From positions 2,909 to 9,234 of the forward strand of contig JALTMC010000895.1 in assembly GCA_027005175.1 (NCBI GenBank): DNA of 6,326 nucleotides. The letters are read 5' to 3'. This stretch comes from Myxococcales bacterium (GTDB lineage: Bacteria > Myxococcota_C > UBA6777). The notes below the pieces were generated by a model. That model saw only the letters and a program-made list of their open reading frames with translations, searched no databases and had not been told where the DNA came from. Position numbers and translations under genes: made by a program. Within the stretch, counting starts at the first letter, position 1, and each line of letters begins with the position of its first letter. This document shows positions 1-3,860 of this stretch, piece by piece.

Positions 1-65
1 TGGATTACATTCTGGAGCTTATTTTTGAGCACGATAAGAAAACTAAAGACTCGCACTATCGTTGA
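1..65 (+). CDS. C-terminal end of an unidentified plus-strand gene (partial)
   Basis: One forward frame, read from position 3, is open to a TGA at 63-65 and gives a plausible hydrophilic C-terminus, DYILELIFEHDKKTKDSHYR. The stop overlaps the first bases of a strong stem-loop at 64-90, the usual layout of a gene end with its intrinsic terminator. This placement is the main reason for choosing this frame. Another forward frame stays open to 146 but would run through the hairpin and into the end of the convergent lipoprotein gene. The family cannot be recognised from 20 residues. The gene is convergent with the lipoprotein gene that ends at 126. Confidence 0.5.
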   Translation, partial: DYILELIFEHDKKTKDSHYR

Positions 66-99
66 AAGCCTCGGATGCCTAGAGGCTTTCCTTGTATTT
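64..99 (+). terminator. Intrinsic terminator between convergent genes
   Basis: A perfect 9-bp inverted repeat, GAAAGCCTC (64-72) and GAGGCTTTC (82-90), encloses a 9-nt loop. On the plus strand it is followed by CTTGTATTT, a moderately T-rich tail. It directly abuts the stop of the plus-strand gene at 65. It also lies 36 bases past the stop of the minus-strand lipoprotein gene, so the stem could help stop transcription both ways, although the minus-strand side has no T-run. Confidence 0.7.
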
Positions 100-125
100 G
101 AAGAAATATTCATCTCAGGTCCCTC

Positions 126-2000
126 TTATTTCGACAGATAGCATGCTTTGATTTTTGTACCGACTTTAGGGAATGTCCCTTTCAGGACAAGCTGCTGATT
201 GGCGATATCATAGGTCCAGTTTGTCCCTTGTTGTTGAAGCTTTCCGTCCCACTGCACCTGCATGGTGTTGAGCTGAGGAGCCTTCTGTAGCTTGTATTGG
301 GCAATGGCCCGGCTAGTTACTGCTTTACCCAGTTGGTTGAACAAAGAACTCCAATTGGTAGTACAGATGTTGGACTCAGAACCCCCAGTAAGCAGAGAAA
401 GGGCCTGATACACCTTGCCTTTTGCGTCAGCACAAGTTGAGTTTCTCAAGCCAACAATGGAGTGAAAGACATAATCTTGGTAGCCGGGGCGTTTCTTCAG
501 CCATGTGTTGAAATCTCTGGCAGGCAGAATGCTATCATCGTCTGTGATGGCGATAAAATGACGCAAGCTTCCTTTGCGCAAAAAAGATTCAATTGCGGTA
601 ATTTCTGACTGTATCACCAGCAAGGGATTCTCACTGGTGATAAAGTGGTCCACTTGTTTGTAGCGAGGACCATCTGTGCAGTTGGCTCCACCCAAGGGTG
701 TCTGAATGCAGATATCATGAGAACCAGACCCTTTTTGTGCAACCATCACAACATGATAGTCTATCTTTTGGGTACTGATAAAAGAAGAAAACCCATTGAG
801 ATTTTTCTTGACGTTGTTAATTTCCTCAACCATCGATGAGGATTGGTCCACCACAAAGATAATGTCGATAGGACGAGCACTATTTCCAAAGGTAAAGAGT
901 TCACACTGGACAGGCTCACACTTTCCATTTGAACAGGTCTCACCGGCTTTGCACTTGTTGTTGCATGCGCCACAATGAAGCAGATCTGTCTTGAGAATGA
1001 CACAGCTTCCACTACATAGGGTCAGCCCTGTTTGGCAAGTTAACGCACATTTGCCATTGGAGCACACTTCACTGGACTTACAAACGACGCCACAAGCACC
1101 ACAATGCGCCCGCTCTGTTTTCAAGTTAACGCATACTCCTTTACACTCGGTAAAGCCAGGGGGACAATTCAGAATACACTTTCCTTTGGAGCAGATCTCG
1201 GAAGCCTTACACTTGCTATTGCAAGCACCACAGTGGCGACCATCAGATTGTAAGTCGATACAGCTACCACTGCAGTCAGTATATCCTGTGGGACAACTGG
1301 AAGAGCATGTTCCAGCACTACAATACAACCTGGAAGGACAGCGGTTTCCACACTTTCCACAATGGCTGTGGTCAACTTTTGTATTCACACATTTTCCGCT
1401 ACAATTTGTAAATCCGGGAGCACATGAGACCACACACTTCCCTTCTTTGCATGTTTCCCCGGCATTGCAATTTTTATTGCATTTGCCGCAATGATTGACG
1501 TTTGTTTGCAAGGCAACACAGCCACCACCGCATGCGACTCTGCCCGTCGAGCAATTTTGAGAGCATGTCCCCGAGGAACACACCTGACCCAGAGCACACT
1601 TATTATCACATCGCCCACAATGTTCACCATCCTGAGTTAGGTTGACACAAGCATCACCGCACTTTGTCTGGCCATTCGCGCACACCAGAGAGCATCGCCC
1701 ATCCATACAGGCTTCGTCAGACTTACAGGGATTATCACACTTCCCACAGTGTTTATGATCTCGTCGTATATTGGAGCACTGCCCATCACACAATGTGGTT
1801 CCTTGACCGCAGGTACTGACGGCGGCATCTGCCTGATTGTTATTACTTTCGGGCAAAGCTGTGCTAGCTCCATCGCTGTTCACTTTCTCTCCACCTAGAC
1901 CCGAGCTTCCTTCTCCACAACCATTCCATACAAAAACAAGCATTCCAAACAGGAAGAGAAGCCTGAGCATCTTCCTAAACCTTGAGACGAACATCATCAT
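126..2000 (-). CDS. Cys-rich repeat lipoprotein with C-terminal vWA-like domain
   Basis: The probable start is the ATG triplet at 2000-1992 (MMMFVSRF), because AGGGAG at 2005-2010 is a good ribosome site. The longest frame begins at 2042, but its 14 extra codons read through this site and an inverted repeat. Residue numbers below count from 2042. A basic stretch and hydrophobic helix (about 18-41) end at Cys42 (VWNGC), a lipobox-like site with an unusual W at -3. After a Ser/Asn/Gly-rich linker, residues 78-379 hold seven tandem modules of 43 residues (44 in the last). Each has eight Cys at the same places and a core HCGxCxxxC, as in myxobacterial Cys-rich repeat proteins. Residues about 391-575 resemble a von Willebrand A domain: PIDIIFVVDQSSSM carries the DxSxS metal site (D399, S401, S403), and ITDDDS (499-504) fits the later MIDAS loop. 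Six more Cys lie at 380-634. The likely location is an outer-membrane or surface lipoprotein with disulfide-rich spacers presenting a metal-dependent binding domain. The ligand is unknown. Confidence 0.88.
   Translation of the reverse strand: MMMFVSRFRKMLRLLFLFGMLVFVWNGCGEGSSGLGGEKVNSDGASTALPESNNNQADAAVSTCGQGTTLCDGQCSNIRRDHKHCGKCDNPCKSDEACMDGRCSLVCANGQTKCGDACVNLTQDGEHCGRCDNKCALGQVCSSGTCSQNCSTGRVACGGGCVALQTNVNHCGKCNKNCNAGETCKEGKCVVSCAPGFTNCSGKCVNTKVDHSHCGKCGNRCPSRLYCSAGTCSSSCPTGYTDCSGSCIDLQSDGRHCGACNSKCKASEICSKGKCILNCPPGFTECKGVCVNLKTERAHCGACGVVCKSSEVCSNGKCALTCQTGLTLCSGSCVILKTDLLHCGACNNKCKAGETCSNGKCEPVQCELFTFGNSARPIDIIFVVDQSSSMVEEINNVKKNLNGFSSFISTQKIDYHVVMVAQKGSGSHDICIQTPLGGANCTDGPRYKQVDHFITSENPLLVIQSEITAIESFLRKGSLRHFIAITDDDSILPARDFNTWLKKRPGYQDYVFHSIVGLRNSTCADAKGKVYQALSLLTGGSESNICTTNWSSLFNQLGKAVTSRAIAQYKLQKAPQLNTMQVQWDGKLQQQGTNWTYDIANQQLVLKGTFPKVGTKIKACYLSK
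906..1811 (-). repeat. Seven tandem 129-bp coding repeats (43-aa Cys modules)
   Basis: Within the lipoprotein gene, seven modules follow one another with no spacer. Each has Cys at module positions 1, 8, 12, 22, 25, 29, 35 and 40, and His at 21 before CG. Six are exactly 43 residues and the seventh is 44. The modules differ at many non-Cys positions, so these are old duplications kept under a spacing constraint, not a fresh DNA-level array. Together they carry 56 cysteines. Confidence 0.92.
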
Positions 2001-2004
2001 AGAT

Positions 2005-2010
2005 CTCCCT
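2005..2010 (-). promoter_or_regulatory. Ribosome binding site deciding the lipoprotein start
   Basis: Read on the minus strand, AGGGAG lies 4 bases before the first ATG of an ATG-ATG-ATG run (2000-1992) and 7 bases before the second. No comparable site precedes the more distant ATG at 2042. This supports starting the signal peptide at MMMFVSRF and treating the upstream open codons as untranslated. Confidence 0.7.
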
Positions 2011-2023
2011 TTCTTGTGTGTGG

Positions 2024-2047
2024 TGTCATAGACCGCCCTCACTGATC
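2024..2047. repeat. Left 24-nt terminal inverted repeat
   Basis: This is an exact reverse complement of 2361-2384. It starts with TGTCATAGACC and lies between the internal duplication and the ribosome site of the lipoprotein gene. The match stops sharply on both sides, which is typical of element ends rather than gradual similarity. Confidence 0.9.
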
Positions 2048-2057
2048 ACGTTCGGGG

Positions 2058-2223
2058 CGGCGAAAGTGCTCATGACAAAGCACATTTTCCCCAGAGCAAT
2101 TGATTCTATCGTCGTGCTCAAAGAAGTAAAGGGTTGCCTTCGGCGAAAGTGCTCATGACAAAGCACATTTTCCCCAGAGCAATTGATTCTATCGTCGTGC
2201 TCAAAGAAGTAAAGGGTTGCCTT
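2058..2223. repeat. Perfect 83-bp tandem duplication
   Basis: Copies 2058-2140 and 2141-2223 are identical at all 83 positions, and a third copy begins (CGGC at 2224-2227) before similarity ends. The period is not a multiple of three, which argues against translation. Each unit contains a short hairpin, GTGCT-catgacaa-AGCAC. The boundary into the aborted third copy forms TTGCC-TTC-GGCAA. Perfect identity points to a recent duplication or ongoing copy-number change. Confidence 0.95.
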
Positions 2224-2360
2224 CGGCAAAAGCGAAACGCTTCAAGCCCTTGACTTCTTTTCCGCGCGACAATGTTGAAGACTTGTTCTGGGAGGAACAA
2301 TGGTAATGAGGATCAGTTTGGCCGCCCCCAAAGTTGGTTCTCTCTGCCGGTCTCAAGTAG

Positions 2361-2384
2361 GATCAGTGAGGGCGGTCTATGACA
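2361..2384. repeat. Right 24-nt terminal inverted repeat
   Basis: This is an exact reverse complement of 2024-2047, ending in GGTCTATGACA. Its last three bases also take part in a separate stem with 2423-2429. Confidence 0.9.
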
Positions 2385-2429
2385 GACTTGGGGCTGGAAG
2401 CAGCCCCCGGCTACCTGATCGTAGTCTGT
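2382..2429. other. Nested hairpin structure downstream of the 131-aa gene
   Basis: GGGGCTG (2390-2396) and CAGCCCC (2401-2407) make a perfect 7-bp GC-rich stem around GAAG (CTTC on the minus strand). An outer pair, ACAGACT (2382-2388) and AGTCTGT (2423-2429), can close around it. On the minus strand it lies 14-61 bases past the stop of the 131-aa gene, so it could be a terminator or 3'-end-protecting structure. No T-run follows (AAGTCTGT), so a classical intrinsic terminator is not supported. Confidence 0.5.
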
Positions 2430-2442
2430 GCAGGCCAGTGTT

Positions 2443-2838
2443 CTATATTGCCGTATTACCCGTCACTTTTAACATTTGTAGTTCCCCTTCTCCATTACCA
2501 CTTTCAACAGAATCCTGGTAAGGAGGAGCTGAACTCCACCAATACGTCAAATACAGCCGACCATTCTTCTCTACTATTTCTCCTTCGCCCTGGATGACAT
2601 TATCTTCACTTGTTTCCGGTATATTGACTAATTTGATAACTGACTGTCTGAGTCTATCATGAAAAGAGTTGTCATGAAGGGGATACTCATCCAAATAAAA
2701 GCACATTGTTCTATGGCTGCCTATCCAATCGGGGCCGACATCCGAATATACAGTCCACTCTACAGTTAGCTCTTTCTCTTGCATATGCTCAAGTAGAGAT
2801 TCCTTGGTTTCAATTTGGATTGAATCTACATCAGCCAT
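2443..2838 (-). CDS. Hypothetical 131-aa acidic soluble protein
   Basis: No family is recognised. The product is acidic, with no signal peptide or membrane segment, and the second half has strand-like stretches (GEIVEKNGRLYLTYWWSS) suggesting a beta-rich cytoplasmic protein. The start is ATG at 2838-2836 (MADVDSIQIE). No clear ribosome site precedes it, but the stop of the 84-aa membrane protein gene ends 13 bases upstream, so translational coupling in one operon is likely. Stop TAG is at 2445-2443, followed by a GC-rich hairpin. Coding is inferred from length, plausible composition and operon placement. A partner role with the membrane protein is conceivable but rests only on adjacency. Confidence 0.6.
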   Translation of the reverse strand: MADVDSIQIETKESLLEHMQEKELTVEWTVYSDVGPDWIGSHRTMCFYLDEYPLHDNSFHDRLRQSVIKLVNIPETSEDNVIQGEGEIVEKNGRLYLTYWWSSAPPYQDSVESGNGEGELQMLKVTGNTAI

Positions 2839-2851
2839 GCAAAATTAGACT

Positions 2852-3106
2852 CTATGAGTTCTTTGAACCGACAAGAAAGAGCTTGTAATCAAGGTATCCT
2901 CGAATCAGTTTAGAAATGCTGTAAAAATAAAGAATCATATTGATAAATCCCATAAATACATTGGCTGCATTTTTCCCTTGACCATAATACTCGACAGGAC
3001 CATCAAACAGACCAAGTTGAAGTGTTATGGTCAAGAGAATGGAAAGGAATAGCAGTATTCCACCACTCAGAGAATACATGAAGACCTCTCGATGACAAGA
3101 ACGCAT
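2852..3106 (-). CDS. Small two-helix membrane protein, 84 aa, unknown function
   Basis: Two hydrophobic segments are evident: about residues 11-34 (YSLSGGILLFLSILLTITLQ) and about 47-69 (NAANVFMGFINMILYFYSIS). A short loop with GPVEYYGQGK lies between, and the tail is basic (KLIRGYLDYK), so an inner-membrane hairpin is likely. The start at 3106 is supported by GGAG at 3115-3118, 8 bases upstream. A second start at Met10 (3079) also has a GAGAGG-like site and cannot be excluded. The gene is first in a probable two-gene unit with the 131-aa gene and is divergent from brnTA, with 121 bp between start codons. No family is recognised. Confidence 0.62.
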   Translation of the reverse strand: MRSCHREVFMYSLSGGILLFLSILLTITLQLGLFDGPVEYYGQGKNAANVFMGFINMILYFYSISKLIRGYLDYKLFLVGSKNS

Positions 3107-3138
3107 TATAAGCTCTCCTATTCAATTATTTTCAACAG

Positions 3139-3167
3139 TTGACACGTACACTGAATGTACATACAGT
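3139..3167 (+). promoter_or_regulatory. Predicted sigma-70-type promoter of brnTA
   Basis: TTGACA (3139-3144) is a perfect -35 box. After exactly 17 bases comes TACAGT (3162-3167), matching 4 of 6 positions of TATAAT. It faces brnT, with a predicted leader of roughly 50 bases, and its -10 region lies between the arms of a 9-bp inverted repeat. Confidence 0.65.
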
Positions 3168-3177
3168 CACATTCAGT
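3150..3177. promoter_or_regulatory. Candidate BrnA operator (9-bp inverted repeat)
   Basis: ACTGAATGT (3150-3158) and ACATTCAGT (3169-3177) are exact reverse complements separated by 10 bases, and the -10 box sits in the gap. BrnA-type antitoxins are known to autorepress their operons by binding promoter repeats, so this is the natural operator. As the repeat lies in the divergent spacer, it might also affect the minus-strand 84-aa gene, but no convincing promoter was seen for that gene. Confidence 0.6.
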
Positions 3178-3227
3178 TGAAGTTGCATATAGCTCTTTCG
3201 AATTGGAGATTGGAGTGTTCACGGTTT

Positions 3228-3503
3228 ATGTCATACCAGTAGGATCCCAAAAAAGCTACAAGTAATCTACAAAAACATGGTGTTGATTTTACTGATGCTG
3301 TCACGATTTTTGAAGATCTAAACGCTATAACCATCGAAGATCCTGATGAATATGAAGAACGATATATCACTCTTGGAATGGATGCTTATGGTCAGGTTCT
3401 TGTTGTTGTGTATGCATATTTTGATGTAGGGATAGAAGAACACATACGCATTATCTCTGCTCGAAAATCAACAAAAAGAGAACGTCAACAATATGAGGGA
3501 TAA
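3228..3503 (+). pseudogene. brnT: BrnT-family toxin, interrupted by one in-frame TAG at codon 5
   Basis: Reading from ATG 3228 gives MSYQ, then TAG (3240-3242), then DPKKATSNLQKHGVDF and onward in the same frame to TAA at 3501-3503, 91 codons before the stop. This is the BrnT length. Family landmarks are all present: the DPxKAxxNLxKHGVxF start, the central IEDPDEYEERYITLGM, LVVVYAYF, and the C-terminal HIRIISARKSTKRERQQYE. BrnT is a RelE-like ribonuclease toxin that blocks translation. The TAG falls exactly at the conserved Trp of the WDPxKA motif, so a single TGG-to-TAG change explains it. No other frame damage is seen, so the lesion is recent or a sequencing error. The only later in-frame ATG (about 3378) would leave a small fragment. 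A GGAG at 3212-3215 lies 12 bases upstream of the ATG, rather far. The gene overlaps or nearly touches brnA, the standard toxin-first order for this system. Confidence 0.88.
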
Positions 3504-3507
3504 GAAT

Positions 3508-3783
3508 ATGCGTAAAGAGTATGATTTTAGTTCTGGTAAACGTGGTCCAGTCAAAGAAGGTTCCCCAAATAAAGTACGTATAACAATACGACTTGATACC
3601 CAAGTTGTAGACTGGTTTAAAAACCAAGTACATAGTGGTGGTAATTACCAAACACTTATCAATAGTGCTTTAAGTGAATACATTGAATCTCATTCAGAAT
3701 CGGATAGAGAATCATTAGAACAATTAATTAGGCGGGTAATGCGGGAAGAATTAAAAGAAAGAGACCAAATTCAACCATCATGA
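3508..3783 (+). CDS. brnA: BrnA-family antitoxin and transcriptional repressor
   Basis: The 91-residue product matches the BrnA pattern throughout: KEYDFSSGKRGPV at the start, the DNA-binding ribbon-helix-helix segment VRITIRLDTQVVDWFKNQV, then GGNYQTLINSALSEYI. A charged C-terminal tail (SLEQLIRRVMREELKERD) follows. BrnA binds and neutralises BrnT and represses the operon promoter. ATG 3508 is preferred because GAGGG (3495-3499) lies 8 bases upstream. An in-frame ATG at 3493 would overlap the brnT stop region and add only MRDKN. The frame is intact although brnT is interrupted, so BrnA may survive as an orphan repressor acting on the 3150-3177 repeat. Base composition is visibly more AT-rich than the large genes at both ends of the window. 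The gene is convergent with the beta-helix/pore gene ending at 3861. Confidence 0.9.
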   Translation: MRKEYDFSSGKRGPVKEGSPNKVRITIRLDTQVVDWFKNQVHSGGNYQTLINSALSEYIESHSESDRESLEQLIRRVMREELKERDQIQPS

Positions 3784-3812
3784 CATCGAAAATGATTTGG
3801 GTACCAGCAACT

Positions 3813-3844
3813 ATCCTGACACATGGGGATCCTGACACATGGGG
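3813..3844. repeat. Two exact 16-bp tandem copies between convergent genes
   Basis: ATCCTGACACATGGGG occurs at 3813-3828 and again, directly adjoining, at 3829-3844. It occupies the 77-bp spacer between the brnA stop and the end of the large minus-strand gene. ACAC-ATGGGG-GTGT nearby gives only a 4-bp stem, so it is not a convincing terminator. It may be an insertion scar or part of a dispersed repeat family. Nothing in the window identifies it. Confidence 0.85.
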
Positions 3845-3860
3845 GTGTTGCGTTCCTCGA

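Larger units (their letters stand above)
2024..2384. mobile_element. MITE-like block bounded by a perfect 24-nt inverted repeat
   Basis: The 24 bases at 2024-2047 are the exact reverse complement of 2361-2384. Outer ends read TGTCATAGACC... and ...GGTCTATGACA, the TG...CA form of many transposon ends. A shorter inner pair is also present: GGGGCGGC (2054-2061) and GCCGCCCC (2321-2328). The 361-bp block has no convincing coding frame: its short frames are broken up, and an 83-bp internal duplication changes the frame. No target-site duplication is visible (TGG before the left end, GAC after the right). Size, perfect termini and lack of coding fit a non-autonomous element, but a single copy is in view and the parent transposase family is not recognised. 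It sits 23 bp upstream of the lipoprotein ATG, so that gene's promoter probably lies in it or comes from read-through. Confidence 0.55.

Noticed and set aside
991-1494. 167-codon plus-strand open frame
   Set aside because: It lies antisense to the Cys-module region. The repeating codons of the real gene leave a stop-free opposite frame. It has no ribosome site, and its repeats mirror the 43-residue modules.
2001-2042. Extending the lipoprotein start to the ATG at 2042
   Set aside because: The extra codons include the terminal inverted repeat and the AGGGAG ribosome site, and they would put 14 polar residues before the signal peptide.
2058-2223. CRISPR-like array
   Set aside because: There are only two adjoining identical 83-bp units with no unique spacers and no cas genes.
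2026-2300. Short minus-strand frames in the inverted-repeat block
   Set aside because: They pass through the 83-bp duplication, whose period breaks the frame, and show no recognisable protein pattern. The block is better explained as non-coding.
2300-2597. Two overlapping plus-strand frames of 72-73 codons
   Set aside because: They run across the terminal repeat, the hairpin and the antisense end of the 131-aa gene. Composition is not protein-like and no start signal is seen.
3173-3370. 65-codon minus-strand frame
   Set aside because: It is antisense to the brnT frame, which has clear family motifs across the whole length.
3765-3800. Terminator formed by CCAAAT (3765-3770) and ATTTGG (3795-3800)
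   Set aside because: The stem is 6 bp and AT-rich, the loop is 24 nt, and no T-run follows, so it is not a credible intrinsic terminator.
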